Part shown: one piece after another, positions 10,338 through 19,626 of the stretch | Layout: the number at the start of each line of letters is the position of its first letter | Position numbering within the stretch: position 1 is the first letter of the stretch | DNA from: Sphaerisporangium album | Lineage (GTDB): Bacteria; Actinomycetota; Actinomycetes; Streptosporangiales; Streptosporangiaceae | Length of the DNA stretch: 64,000 nucleotides | Reading direction: 5' to 3' | NCBI RefSeq assembly: GCF_003323745.1 | Contig: NZ_QOIL01000004.1 | Span: 186,001 to 250,000 of the forward strand | Position numbers and translations under genes: made by a program | The notes under the pieces: generated by a model | The model's database searches: none | The model's input: the letters and a program-made list of their open reading frames with translations, nothing else | Told to the model about the DNA's origin: nothing

Positions 10338-10964
10338 ATGCCGCAAGTCAAGGGTCGGAACAAGCGATCCGCGCAGACCAGGCGCCGTGTCGTGGAGGCG
10401 GCGCACGCCCTGTTCGTCGTCCGGGGCTATGCCGGCACGACGTTCCAGGAGATCGCCGACGCCGCGGGCGTGTCGGTGCAGACCGTCTATTTCCACTACG
10501 GAAGCAAGAGCGGGCTCCTCAAAGAGGTCATTGACGTCGCCTCGGTGGGGGACGACGCGCCCGTCGCGCTCCTCGACCGCACGGGGTTCACCGGCCTTCA
10601 GATGCTGGAGGACCCGGAGGCGGTGGTGCGGGGATGGGTCCGCGAGAGCGCCGTCATCCTCGACCGCGTCGCGCCGCTGCTGGCGGTGGTCCGCGACGCG
10701 GCGGGCAGTGATCCGGACATGGCCGCCCAATGGGCCACGAACAGCGAGCAGCGCCGCACCGCCCACGAGGCGTTCGTCGCGATCATCGCCCGCCTGCGCG
10801 CTCTGCGGCCGGGTCTCACGCGCCGCCGGGCCGCCGACATCACCGTCGGGTTGCTGTCCCCGGAGCTCTTCCTCATCATGACCCGCGAATCCGGCTGGAC
10901 GACCGCCCAGTGGCAGACCTGGGCGGCTGACCACCTTGCCCACGACCTTCTCCGCCGTCCCTGA
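10338..10964 (+). CDS. TetR/AcrR-family transcriptional regulator
   Basis: 208 residues. The N-terminal DNA-binding domain is typical: RRRVVEAAHALFVVRGYAGT, then TFQEIADAAGVSVQTVYFHYGSKSGLLKEV (helix-turn-helix about residues 35-60). The C-terminal ligand-binding domain is helical and not diagnostic. It probably represses the divergent VOC-cupin operon and itself through the inverted repeat at 10304-10335. No Shine-Dalgarno sequence is evident before the ATG because the operator runs up to it, so the message may be leaderless or nearly so. Confidence 0.9.
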   Translation: MPQVKGRNKRSAQTRRRVVEAAHALFVVRGYAGTTFQEIADAAGVSVQTVYFHYGSKSGLLKEVIDVASVGDDAPVALLDRTGFTGLQMLEDPEAVVRGWVRESAVILDRVAPLLAVVRDAAGSDPDMAAQWATNSEQRRTAHEAFVAIIARLRALRPGLTRRRAADITVGLLSPELFLIMTRESGWTTAQWQTWAADHLAHDLLRRP

Positions 10965-11003
10965 GTACCGTCCTTCGCCGCGGACGTATTAGCGTCTCGG
11001 TGC

Positions 11004-12863
11004 GTGTCCGTTGATGGAGTGAACTCCACGGGACGTGGCCGCGAGGCATGGTGGGGGCTTCCGCTCGCCGTCGTGGCCGTCGCCGTCGCGGTCGGTTCGT
11101 GCTTCGAGGGGCTCAACCACGATGTCCGGTACGCGCTCGGCGGCCTGCGCGCGGCCGGGCGCGGCGGGTTCACGTGGGCGGAGACCTTCGTGCACCGGCC
11201 GCTGCCGTACCGATGGTTCATCGGCGGCCTGGACTCCCTGACCATCGGCCCGGTCGCCGCACGCGAGGCGCTGATCCGGCTGCTCACGGTGGCACTGGTC
11301 GCCCTGACCGCCGTCTGGCTCCGCGCCGCGCTGATCCGTCAGGGCCGCCGCTCCCAGCAGCCCGCCCCGCCGGACGCCGTCGTGCCGGACGCCGTGCTGT
11401 CGCGTGCCGCCGCACCGGACGCCGTCGTATCCGGATTGTCGCGTGGGGAGGCGACCGCCGTGGCGTTCGGCGCGGGGCTGGCGCTGGCGCTCGCCCCCGC
11501 CTGGGACCTCCTGCAACCCGAGTGGGTCGCCGCACTCTTCGCCACCGCCGGCGTGGCCGCGACGCTGTGGTTCCGCCGCGTCCCGGTCGCCGTGCTCGCC
11601 GGGGGAGCGGCGCTCGCCCTCGCCGTCCTGGTGAAGTACACCACTGCGCCCAGCGCCGTCATCGCCCTCGGCGTCGTCGCCGTGCTCAGCCTGCGGCGGG
11701 CCGTATGGACGGCCGTCGCGGGCGTGGTGCTCACCCTCGCGATGTTCGGCGCCGCCGTTCTCGTCGAGTCGCGCGAGTGGCGGTGGTTCACCGAGTTGTC
11801 CGACCTCAACTCGGGGACGCCGCTGCGCACCGGGTTCGGGCAGGCCGCGCGGGACGGGCTCGTGAGCGCCCTCGCCAACGAGGCGCTACTGATCCCGGCG
11901 CTGGCGATGCTGCCGGTCGCGGTGCTGCTGCTCACCCGGGCCCGGTCGTTACGGACGCCGGCACCGGTCTCGGACGGCTCGCGTCCCCGGGGGAGGGGAC
12001 GGCGCTGGGCCTGGCCGCTGTTGTCCACGGCCGCCGTGCTGTGCGTGGTGGCGGCGCTGATCGTCCAGGGGCAGTGGTTCCAGTACCACCTGGCGGCGCT
12101 GCCCGTGTTCTCCGCGGGGGTGTGGGCGCTGGCCGTTGCGCGGTGGACGCGCCTGCGCGGCCGTCCGCCGTGGGTTCTGGTGACCGCGACGGGTGTCCTG
12201 GGCCTGGGGGTTCCGCTGGTGTCCGGGATGCCGCTCGCGTGGAGGCTCGCGCACAACGGGGCGGTCTATGCGGTCCTGTTTGCCTTCGTCGTGGTCGTCC
12301 TCGCCGTGGCCGCCTGGCGTGCGCGGGTGCGGGGCGGGGCAGATGCCGATATTTCCCCCACGACGCCGTCCGCCGTAAGACTGCTGTCCCTCGGCGTCGC
12401 CGGGCTGGCCGGCCTGGTCGCGGTCGCCGTGCCCGTGTGGCCCACCAGCCCGTACTCCTTCGACCGCACCCACGCCGACTTCACCCCGTCCGAGCGCGCC
12501 GCGCACTGGACGGAGGCCGAGCGCGAACTGGACCGGGCGCGCGCCCGGATCGGGGCGGACACACCAGTCATGTACCTCGCGTTCGGCGACATGGCGTACT
12601 TCCTGGGCAATCCGACGCGCTGCCGTTACCCCTCGCCGGTGTTCCTGCAACGCACCCAGTACCTCCCCGAGGTGGCTGACCTGCTCAGTTTCGACGAGGC
12701 GCTGGCCTGCCTGTCCGGAGGCGACCGGCTCGTCGTCGACCCGAAGTGGTTCTGGCTCCCCAAGGTGGACGCGCGGGTCCGGGACGGGGTCCGGCGGAAC
12801 TTCGACTGCGGTCGCGAAGCCCTGCGCGCCGCCGGCCGGCTCGTCTGTTCCCGCCGTCGTTGA
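11004..12863 (+). CDS. Polytopic membrane protein, glycosyltransferase (GT-C/PMT)-like
   Basis: A 619-residue integral membrane protein with roughly ten hydrophobic segments. An extracytoplasmic loop after the first helix (CFEGLNHDVRYALGG) and the overall layout recall GT-C mannosyltransferase-like proteins that use polyprenyl-phosphate sugars. The last 130 residues are soluble and likely outside the membrane (SPYSFDRTHADFTPSERAAHW). No decisive DxD-type motif was identified, so the enzymatic role is inferred. The GTG start at 11004 has no obvious ribosome binding site. Confidence 0.6.
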   Translation: MSVDGVNSTGRGREAWWGLPLAVVAVAVAVGSCFEGLNHDVRYALGGLRAAGRGGFTWAETFVHRPLPYRWFIGGLDSLTIGPVAAREALIRLLTVALVALTAVWLRAALIRQGRRSQQPAPPDAVVPDAVLSRAAAPDAVVSGLSRGEATAVAFGAGLALALAPAWDLLQPEWVAALFATAGVAATLWFRRVPVAVLAGGAALALAVLVKYTTAPSAVIALGVVAVLSLRRAVWTAVAGVVLTLAMFGAAVLVESREWRWFTELSDLNSGTPLRTGFGQAARDGLVSALANEALLIPALAMLPVAVLLLTRARSLRTPAPVSDGSRPRGRGRRWAWPLLSTAAVLCVVAALIVQGQWFQYHLAALPVFSAGVWALAVARWTRLRGRPPWVLVTATGVLGLGVPLVSGMPLAWRLAHNGAVYAVLFAFVVVVLAVAAWRARVRGGADADISPTTPSAVRLLSLGVAGLAGLVAVAVPVWPTSPYSFDRTHADFTPSERAAHWTEAERELDRARARIGADTPVMYLAFGDMAYFLGNPTRCRYPSPVFLQRTQYLPEVADLLSFDEALACLSGGDRLVVDPKWFWLPKVDARVRDGVRRNFDCGREALRAAGRLVCSRRR

Positions 12864-13001
12864 CCGCACGCGGGGGACGCCCAAGCAGCCCGGTGACGCA
12901 AGCCTCCAAACCATGAAATTTCACTACATCGCGGTATTTATGCAGAAATAGGGACGGAACTTATTCGTCGATCACCTGCAATAGATCACACAGAAACTTG
13001 G

Positions 13002-13020
13002 CCTCCAGAGATCTTGGAGG
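13002..13020 (+). promoter_or_regulatory. Hairpin that buries the amine oxidase ribosome binding site
   Basis: CCTCCA (13002-13007) and TGGAGG (13015-13020) form a 6-bp stem with a 7-nt loop. The right arm contains the GGAGG Shine-Dalgarno of the gene starting at GTG 13027, so the folded leader would block initiation. This is seen directly in the sequence; the regulatory role is inferred. Confidence 0.45.
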
Positions 13021-13026
13021 TGTCCT

Positions 13027-14616
13027 GTGGACTACAGCAGGCGTGGATTCCTGACAGCGGTCGGTGCCACGGGCGGAGCCGGTGCTCTCCTGGCCACGAT
13101 GGGCGCGATGGGCCTGGCGCCCACGGCCGAAGCGGCGACCCAGACCAACTTCGTCCCCCCACAACCGTCAGATTTCACCCTCACCGGTCGAGGTGCCAAG
13201 AAGGTGGTCATCCTCGGCGCCGGCGTCGCGGGCCTGGCCACGGCGTACGAGCTGGGCAAGGCCGGGTACGACTGCACGATCCTCGAAGCGCTCGACCGGG
13301 TCGGCGGCCGCAACTGGACGATCCGGGGAGGCGACCGCGTCACCGAGCTGGACGGTTCCACCCAGATCGCCCGCTTCTCCAATGGCATCTACATGAACGC
13401 CGGTCCCGCGCGGCTCGCGCAGTGGATGGTCACGATGGACTACTGCCGTGAGCTCGGCGTCCCCCTGGAGGTCTTCACCAACTCCAACGCCCAGACCTAC
13501 ATCTACAACGAGCGCGCGGGCATGAGCGCCCCCGTCACCTGGCGCGCGGCGAAGGCGGACGTCTTCGGCTACATCTCCGAGTTACTCTCCACGGCCACCG
13601 ACAGCGGCGCGCTCGACGCCAAGCTGACCGCGCAGGACAAGGAACGGCTCATCACCTTCCTGCGCGGCTTCGGCTCCATCGGCAACAAGGCGGCCGGCTT
13701 CGCGTACACCGGCGGCGAGCGCCGCGGGTACAGCACCGACCCCGGCGCGGGCGAGCAGCCCGGCACGCCCCTCGGCCCGGTCCCCTCCCTCTCGGACGTG
13801 CTCGCCAGCGGCGTCGGCCAGCGCTTCTCGTTCGAGCTCGGCTACGACCAGGCGATGCTGATGTTCCAGCCGGTCGGCGGCATGGACGCCATCCCCAAGG
13901 CGTTCGCCGAGGCGATCGGCAAGCACAGGATCTCGCTGAGGTCCAAGGTCACCAAGATCACCGACCTGCCGGACGGGGTCGAGATCGAGTACCAGGACAG
14001 AAGCGGCAGGACCCGGAACATCAAGGCCGACTTCTGCGTCGCGGCCATGCCCCCGCACATCCTCGCCAAGACCCCGCACAACCTCGGCCCCGACGTCCAG
14101 GCCGCCCTCGCGACCCCGACCGTCACCTCGTCCGGCAAGATCGGCCTGGAGTACCGCCGCCGCTGGTGGGAGACCGACGAGAACATCTACGGCGGCATCA
14201 CCAACACCGACCTCGACCTGTCCGTCATGTGGTACCCGTCCTACGGGTACGGCGCGCGGCGCGGCCTCGTCATCGGGTACTACAACAACGGCGCCAACCA
14301 GGACGCCTACGCCGCGCTGCCGCACCCCGAGCGTGAGAAGCGCGCGGTCGAGCAGGGCATGAAGATCCACGGCGCGAAGTACCGGGACGAGCTGGCGTCG
14401 TCGGTGTCCGTCTCCTGGAGGCTGCAGCCGCACATCGAGGGCGCCTGGGTCGGCTGGCCGTCCCGCACCGGCGCCTACCAGCTCCTCAACCGGCCCGCGG
14501 GCCACGTCCACTTCGCCGGCGACTGGCTGAGCTACATGATCGCCTGGCAGGCGGGCGCGCTGGAGTCCGCCCGCAAGGCCGTCACCGACCTCCACAAGCG
14601 CGTCCTCGCCCACTGA
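13027..14616 (+). CDS. Tat-exported flavin amine / L-amino-acid oxidase
   Basis: A 529-residue FAD-dependent oxidase that would deaminate an amine or L-amino acid, giving H2O2, ammonia and a keto acid or aldehyde. The N-terminus is a twin-arginine signal (SRRGFLTAVG, then a hydrophobic stretch and AEA), so it acts outside the cytoplasm. The Rossmann FAD motif is VVILGAGVAGLATAYELGKAG (about 60-80), followed by EALDRVGGRNWT. The C-terminal FAD motif HFAGDWLSYMIAWQAGALESA is intact. L-amino-acid oxidases of this type in actinomycetes kill competitors through peroxide. GTG start with GGAGG 6 bases upstream, in a hairpin. Confidence 0.85.
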   Translation: MDYSRRGFLTAVGATGGAGALLATMGAMGLAPTAEAATQTNFVPPQPSDFTLTGRGAKKVVILGAGVAGLATAYELGKAGYDCTILEALDRVGGRNWTIRGGDRVTELDGSTQIARFSNGIYMNAGPARLAQWMVTMDYCRELGVPLEVFTNSNAQTYIYNERAGMSAPVTWRAAKADVFGYISELLSTATDSGALDAKLTAQDKERLITFLRGFGSIGNKAAGFAYTGGERRGYSTDPGAGEQPGTPLGPVPSLSDVLASGVGQRFSFELGYDQAMLMFQPVGGMDAIPKAFAEAIGKHRISLRSKVTKITDLPDGVEIEYQDRSGRTRNIKADFCVAAMPPHILAKTPHNLGPDVQAALATPTVTSSGKIGLEYRRRWWETDENIYGGITNTDLDLSVMWYPSYGYGARRGLVIGYYNNGANQDAYAALPHPEREKRAVEQGMKIHGAKYRDELASSVSVSWRLQPHIEGAWVGWPSRTGAYQLLNRPAGHVHFAGDWLSYMIAWQAGALESARKAVTDLHKRVLAH

Positions 14617-14622
14617 CCCGCT

Positions 14623-14666
14623 CCCCGGCCCGCCTCCGATCTGTCACCGACGGATCGGGGGCCGGG
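14623..14666 (+). terminator. Hairpin after the amine oxidase gene
   Basis: The arms cccggcc...ccgatc and gatcgg...ggccggg pair with a small internal bulge around a loop centred near 14646, just after the stop at 14616. The structure suits a factor-independent terminator of the actinomycete kind, lacking a U run. Confidence 0.6.
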
Positions 14667-14896
14667 CGTACGCCGCCGCTCGTCCAGGCTGAAGGCCGGC
14701 CCGTACGAAGTCCTCGGGCCACGAAGACCTCCTTCGAGCGGCTCGTCCACCTCCCGCCCCCTTCCGGCCGTCCGGCGTGAGTTCGCGCCCGCTCGACCGA
14801 ACGGTTCACCGCTTGTAACGAAGATCGGCTATGGTGCCGTCTGGCCACAGGCGCCATCTGGCCGCAGTCGATGCTCGCGTGACGCCGTGAGGACCT

Positions 14897-17608
14897 TTGA
14901 CGACGCAGGAAGTGCACCAGCCACCCGCCACCGTCTCCGCGTACCGCCAGGTGGGTGACGGCCTTACCTTCTGGACACGACTCCGTGGCCGGGCTCTGCC
15001 GTGGGCGCTCGTCGCCGGCCCCCGCCTCCAGGCGGCCTTCATGGCCGGGCTGCTGGCCGCGGTCGGGTTGTGCGCGGGCGACGCCGTCGCCGGGTTCTTC
15101 CCGTTCGGCGCCTCCACTCGCAGCGTCAGCGACCTGGGCAACCAGTACATCCCGTTCTACGCGTACTACTGGGACGTCCTGCACGGCCACGCCCGCGGCG
15201 ACCTGTTCGTGAACTGGGCGTCCGGCTTCGGCTCCAGCTACCTGCCGGACGCGTTCTACTACCTGGCCAGCCCGTTCTCGTTCCTCGTCGCCCTGTTCCC
15301 GCGCGCCCAGATCGACCTGGCCGTGTACGTCCTCACGGTCGCCAAGATCGCCACCGCGGCGGCCGTCATGGCCCTGTACCTGCGCTGCCTCAGCTTCCGC
15401 GGGCCGCTGCGCTCCGGCAGGGCGGCCGTCTTCGGCGCCGCGTACGGCCTGTGCGGGTGGTCCGTCACCGACGCCGCCTACAACCCGATGTGGCTGGACG
15501 GCCTGATCGCCTTCCCCCTGCTCTGCCTCGCCGTCGAATGGGCCCTGGCCCGCCGCCACCCCGTCCTCGGCACGCTGTGCGTCGCCTTCACCTGGGCCTG
15601 CAACTTCTACACCGCCCACTTCGCCACGATCGGCGCCGCCGTCCTGCTGCTGATCAGGCTGGCGTCCGAGTACCGGCCCCTGCGCGACAGGCTGCACGCC
15701 ACGGGCCGCGCGCTGCTGTACGGCGGGCTCGGCGTGGGACTGGCCGCTCCGATCGTGCTGGTCGTCTTCAGCGCGGCCCGCGACGCGTGGCCGGTGGACC
15801 CCAGGCCGTTCATCCCCGTCGATGTCGGCCCTCTGCTCGGGCGACTGCTCCCCGGCAGCTACCAGTTCAGCTCGCCCGCGCTGTTCGTGGGCACCTTCGC
15901 CCTGTTCGCCGCGCTGACCCTCCCGTTCAACCCCGCCGTGCCGCTGCGCGTCCGCGTGGCATGGACGGTCGCGGTCACGCTGGTCCTCGGCTCCATGCTG
16001 TGGGAACCGACCGTCCATCTCTGGTACGCCTTCACCAACCCCAACGGCAGCTACTACCGCCAGGCGTTCGTGTTGTGCGGCCTGCTCGTGATCGCGGGCT
16101 GGAAGTCGTTCTCGTACGGCGTCCCCCGCCCGTACGCGCTGGCCGGCGCGGCGGCCCTGCTCGGGGCCGCCGTCTGGGCCACGTCCCGGTGGGAGCACAT
16201 GAGCCCGCACATGATCCAGTGGACGGCCGTCACCGTCGCCGCGGGAGCCGTGCTGTACCGCACGCTGACCCTGGTCCGGAGCCGAGGCCCGCGGTTGCAC
16301 CGCGGCGCGGCGGTCGCCCTCCTGGCGCTCCTCGCGACCGTCCAGACCGTCGAGGCCGCGGCCAACGTGGCGCTGGTCGACACGCGCCGCGCCGACGTCC
16401 TGGACGACTACCCGACCCGCGGCCCGTGGCCGGAGAGCCTGCGCGCGGTCGTGGTGTCCGCCGACCGCTGGCCGGCCTACCGCACGGACCCGGGGGAACC
16501 GCGCATAACGGCCAACGACCCGCAGTTCCTCGGCGGAGAGGGCGCCGAGTACTACAGCAGCCTGACGTCCACCGCCCTCGTCGACACCCTGGCCCACCTC
16601 GGTTTCGGCTGGACGTCGCGCGGACGCGCCCCCAAGAGCATGGACAACCCGGTCACCGACGCCGTCTTCGCCATCGGCGCCCGCGCCCACTCGCGCCAGG
16701 TCATCGCCCCTTCGACCCTTCCCATGGGACTGCGGCGGGCCGAGGGAATCGTCGCCGAGCCCCGGACCGAGGTGACCCTGACCGTCCGCTCGACCGCGCC
16801 CCTGGTGACCGTACGGCCGCCGTCCCCGCGGACGCCGCGCTACGGCGACTCGCCCTTCCGCAACCAGGAGCTCCTGCTGGGCGCCCAGGTGTACGACCTC
16901 CCCGCCACGACGTACCTGCGCAAAGACGGCACGCCGCTTCCCGGGAACCCCGACGGCTCGCTCCAGACCATCCCCGACCCGGTCCGGACCCCCTCGTACC
17001 CGTACATCCTGCGCGCCACCTGCCGTCCCGGAGACGAGGTCTACCTCCACGCCCCCGAGTTCACCGGCGTCGCGACGCTGGCCGGCCGCGACCCGGTCTC
17101 CTTCACCGGGGTCGCCGGCCAGAGCCGCGCCTCGATCCAGAAGCTCGGCACGGTCCCCGGCACCGGCCGCCTGAAGATCAAACTCCGCCCCCACCTGGTC
17201 AGCCGGGTGCCGTCCCAAGCGCTGGCCTGCCTGGACACCACCCGCCTGACCGAAGCCGTCCGCCACCTTCGCGCCACAGGCGCGACCCGGGTCCACGTCA
17301 CCGGCCACACCGTGCGGGCCACCCTGCCCCCCGCCGCCACGGGCACGGCCGTGCTCGCCGTCCCCGCCATCACCGGCTGGACCTGCTCCCTCAACACCGG
17401 AGAGCGGCCCTCCGCTCGCCGGTACCTCGGCCTCCTCGCCGTCCCCCTGAACGGCAGGGCGACCTCCTTGACCTGCTCCTTCGCCCCACCCGGCCTGAAC
17501 CTCGGCCTGCTGATCACCGGAGCGTCACTGCTGGCGGGGAGCGCCCTGTACGCGGGCCGCCGTCTTCTGCTTCGCTGGAGACGCACCCGGGCGTTCCCCA
17601 GCCCCTAG
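14897..17608 (+). CDS. YfhO-family membrane protein
   Basis: 903 residues with a dozen or so predicted transmembrane segments, then a large extracytoplasmic region and a final C-terminal helix (LGLLITGASLLAGSALYAGRRLL). The N-terminal part has family hallmarks: DLGNQYIPFYAYYWDVLHG, NWASGFGSSYLPDAFYYLASP and NPMWLDGLIAFPLL. In Bacillus, YfhO glycosylates lipoteichoic acid; GT-C-type transfer of a sugar to an envelope polymer is the likely role here. The TTG start at 14897 follows gagg at 5 bases. The gene is monocistronic and ends 24 bp from a convergent DUF6082 gene. Confidence 0.82.
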   Translation: MTTQEVHQPPATVSAYRQVGDGLTFWTRLRGRALPWALVAGPRLQAAFMAGLLAAVGLCAGDAVAGFFPFGASTRSVSDLGNQYIPFYAYYWDVLHGHARGDLFVNWASGFGSSYLPDAFYYLASPFSFLVALFPRAQIDLAVYVLTVAKIATAAAVMALYLRCLSFRGPLRSGRAAVFGAAYGLCGWSVTDAAYNPMWLDGLIAFPLLCLAVEWALARRHPVLGTLCVAFTWACNFYTAHFATIGAAVLLLIRLASEYRPLRDRLHATGRALLYGGLGVGLAAPIVLVVFSAARDAWPVDPRPFIPVDVGPLLGRLLPGSYQFSSPALFVGTFALFAALTLPFNPAVPLRVRVAWTVAVTLVLGSMLWEPTVHLWYAFTNPNGSYYRQAFVLCGLLVIAGWKSFSYGVPRPYALAGAAALLGAAVWATSRWEHMSPHMIQWTAVTVAAGAVLYRTLTLVRSRGPRLHRGAAVALLALLATVQTVEAAANVALVDTRRADVLDDYPTRGPWPESLRAVVVSADRWPAYRTDPGEPRITANDPQFLGGEGAEYYSSLTSTALVDTLAHLGFGWTSRGRAPKSMDNPVTDAVFAIGARAHSRQVIAPSTLPMGLRRAEGIVAEPRTEVTLTVRSTAPLVTVRPPSPRTPRYGDSPFRNQELLLGAQVYDLPATTYLRKDGTPLPGNPDGSLQTIPDPVRTPSYPYILRATCRPGDEVYLHAPEFTGVATLAGRDPVSFTGVAGQSRASIQKLGTVPGTGRLKIKLRPHLVSRVPSQALACLDTTRLTEAVRHLRATGATRVHVTGHTVRATLPPAATGTAVLAVPAITGWTCSLNTGERPSARRYLGLLAVPLNGRATSLTCSFAPPGLNLGLLITGASLLAGSALYAGRRLLLRWRRTRAFPSP

Positions 17609-17632
17609 GACGTGGCCAGGGCCTGGCGTGGC

Positions 17633-18373
17633 TCAATTCACCTGTTGTTTCTCGTCCAGGTGGTCGGCGATCTTTCGCAAGAGGGTGGCCATTCGTGTGC
17701 CGCCGACCTCTGTAGAGGTGTCCAGCACAGGTGTGGTCGAGATCGACTTGTCGTATTCCTCGTCGAGGATCGCGTGGAATCGTCTCGCCTTACGCGTTTG
17801 AGAGGTTCTGATACGCGCCTCCCGGGCATCCTTCCAGAACGTTCTGCCCGGCCTGGCAGAGAAGATGGACGCGGCCCCGTGGCGCAGATGTGTCTCAGAA
17901 AACGTGCCGAGCTCGAATCGAGTCTGCCAGTAGGACACGATGAGGTTCATGTAGAGCTGCTGCTTGAGAGAGTTCTCGTCCTTCTCATCGCTGAACACTC
18001 CCCAGCACTCCCGGTATAGCGGGTTTTCCAGGGCCATGGTGATCAACTCATTGTGAGTCGTCCGTGACGCCTGTTCCCGGGCCAGCTTGGCCTCACGTGC
18101 CTGCAGGACCAGAGAAACGGTGATCGCGGTCAACGCGAAGACGGAGATCAAGGCGGCGGCTGCCCCGTACGTCTGTCCGATCTCACTTCGCTGTGACCAT
18201 TTTCCGCCGTCATCGAGCACGTCGAGCGCGAGAGGCGACAGCGCTACCAGGACTACTGCCAAGAGCACCAGCAGGACGGTCAGGAAGGGGACGAGATGGC
18301 TCACGGAAGAGCGGCTGGGTAACGGCCTGAGCTTTCGGCTTGCAGGAGTGCGGGCGGTCATGCGGCCCTTCAT
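17633..18373 (-). CDS. DUF6082-family membrane protein
   Basis: 246 residues: a basic N-terminal tail, two transmembrane helices (HLVPFLTVLLVLLAVVLVAL and AAAALISVFALTAITVSLVLQ), then a cytoplasmic helical domain (LYRECWGVFSDEKDENSLKQQLYMN, WQTRFELG). The pattern matches DUF6082, a Streptomyces/Streptosporangiaceae family of unknown function. Its start overlaps the preceding DUF6879 gene by 4 bp, so the two are translated from one message. No enzymatic motif was found. Confidence 0.7.
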   Translation of the reverse strand: MKGRMTARTPASRKLRPLPSRSSVSHLVPFLTVLLVLLAVVLVALSPLALDVLDDGGKWSQRSEIGQTYGAAAALISVFALTAITVSLVLQAREAKLAREQASRTTHNELITMALENPLYRECWGVFSDEKDENSLKQQLYMNLIVSYWQTRFELGTFSETHLRHGAASIFSARPGRTFWKDAREARIRTSQTRKARRFHAILDEEYDKSISTTPVLDTSTEVGGTRMATLLRKIADHLDEKQQVN

Positions 18374-18990
18374 ACCCCGTGGGGCGTGGGCTGCGGAAGG
18401 TTTGCGATCTTCCTCGGGAAGTAGCGGAGGATGTCCTCTCCCCGCTGCCAGTGGTGGCTGATCGCGTGTCGGCAGGTGGTGATCAACCCAGGATCGGTGA
18501 ACTTACGCGCGCCGGACAGAACTCCATCGGTGTACTGGATCTCGTACATCACCGGGTTCGGTGATCGGTCTCCGAGCACCACGACCTCGGGGAGCACGGT
18601 CAGCGTCTCCAGATGCGCGATCGTCTCGGCGGGCAGAACCCTGATCTGCTCGCCGAGCTGGGCCCAGATCATGAGCAGGTGCAGCTCCCACTGAAGATAG
18701 GGAGTCGGCGGATCGCTCACGAACCGGATTCGTCGCTGGACGATTCCGCAGCGGTCCAGCTCGCGCTGGTGTTCGGTCCGGCCGGCGCGCATCTGCTCGG
18801 CAAGCTGCAGCGACTTCTCCCAATCACCCTCGGCCATCGCCACCCAACTCGGAGTGGAGGGCTCCTTGAAAGTGAGCTGCCTTTCCAGCTTCCATGACAT
18901 ATCGGACTTCCAGAAATTATCCCGAAAGTCCATCCGATAAGTGTCGAGGTCGAGGGATTGGGCTGGAAGACGGCTGAGCTGTTCAAGCAT
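18370..18990 (-). CDS. DUF6879-family protein
   Basis: A 206-residue soluble protein with the family pattern RRIRFVSDPPTPYLQWELHLLMIWAQLGEQIRVL and a central VVVLGDRSPNPVMYEIQY. DUF6879 genes accompany XRE/DUF5753 regulators in actinobacteria; their role is unknown. Here it is the middle of a three-gene operon: 8 bp overlap with the upstream small gene and 4 bp with DUF6082. A second DUF6879 gene occurs at 60024-60566. Confidence 0.7.
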   Translation of the reverse strand: MLEQLSRLPAQSLDLDTYRMDFRDNFWKSDMSWKLERQLTFKEPSTPSWVAMAEGDWEKSLQLAEQMRAGRTEHQRELDRCGIVQRRIRFVSDPPTPYLQWELHLLMIWAQLGEQIRVLPAETIAHLETLTVLPEVVVLGDRSPNPVMYEIQYTDGVLSGARKFTDPGLITTCRHAISHHWQRGEDILRYFPRKIANLPQPTPHGV

Positions 18991-19369
18991 TTGGGATGTC
19001 CGGTTTGGCGGCGGTGAGGAGCTGTCGCGGGATCATCACGAGACGCTCGTCAGCACGAATCGTCAGGCCGTCCGGGAGTCTGCCCGCATAGCTCGCGGTA
19101 ACATCACGTCCGACCACGGCGATGTCTCCGTTCTCCATTTCCCAGATGTCGGGGCACCCATCCGTATTGGCGGTGCTTCCGAGCTCGCGCATCGACTTTC
19201 CAAGTCTACGCAGGAAGCCTGCTTCCGTATCCACTTCCCAGGGCGTGTTCATCCGCCAGGCCTCCCGTGATTGGACGAATCCCCAGACGTCTTCAGGGTC
19301 ACATGACACCTTAAGTCCGTCAATATAGTCAGAAATGGGCACACTTATATGGCAGGCCGTAAATTGCAT
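18983..19369 (-). CDS. Hypothetical protein, first gene of the DUF6879-DUF6082 operon
   Basis: A 128-residue soluble protein not assigned to a family. Its C-terminal half (PDIWEMENGDIAVVGRDVTASY) resembles the small partner proteins usually encoded next to DUF6879, which carry a WEMENGDFAVIG-like motif; compare 60535-60912. The ATG at 19369 is the longest start and no clear Shine-Dalgarno is seen, so a downstream start is possible. The 8-bp overlap with the DUF6879 gene supports expression. Confidence 0.6.
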   Translation of the reverse strand: MQFTACHISVPISDYIDGLKVSCDPEDVWGFVQSREAWRMNTPWEVDTEAGFLRRLGKSMRELGSTANTDGCPDIWEMENGDIAVVGRDVTASYAGRLPDGLTIRADERLVMIPRQLLTAAKPDIPNA

Positions 19370-19559
19370 TGGTCGTGGTGGCGGTCGCCGACTCGGTCGC
19401 CGTGCCGTCGCGCGCGTGTAGGAACTCCCGGACGGCGGTGGGACCTCGACGGGCGACCGCCACGCGGGTGACTCGCACCGCCGTTCCCTTCAGCGTGTAC
19501 TCCCATGCCGGCGCTGTCGCCGCGCCGCGGGTGGTCTGGAGATAATCAACAAGACTCAC
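19329..19559 (-). CDS. Possible small protein of unknown function
   Basis: From GTG 19559 this frame encodes 76 residues (SLVDYLQTTRGAATAPAWEY, later KGTAVRVTRVAVARRG). It overlaps the following gene by 41 bp and has no good ribosome binding site. It is reported only because the stretch 19370-19559 is otherwise empty and the composition looks protein-like. Confidence 0.22.
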   Translation of the reverse strand: MSLVDYLQTTRGAATAPAWEYTLKGTAVRVTRVAVARRGPTAVREFLHARDGTATESATATTTNAIYGLPYKCAHF

Positions 19560-19626
19560 CGGTGCCGTGCCGCTTTGGCGGCACGGCACCCTGCATATCA
19601 TCTCAACGCTAAGGAAATCGGGCATC

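Noticed and set aside
15001-17715. A 904-codon frame parallel to the YfhO gene.
   Set aside because: Arg/Pro-rich shadow of the real frame; the frame with membrane segments and YfhO motifs is the coding one.
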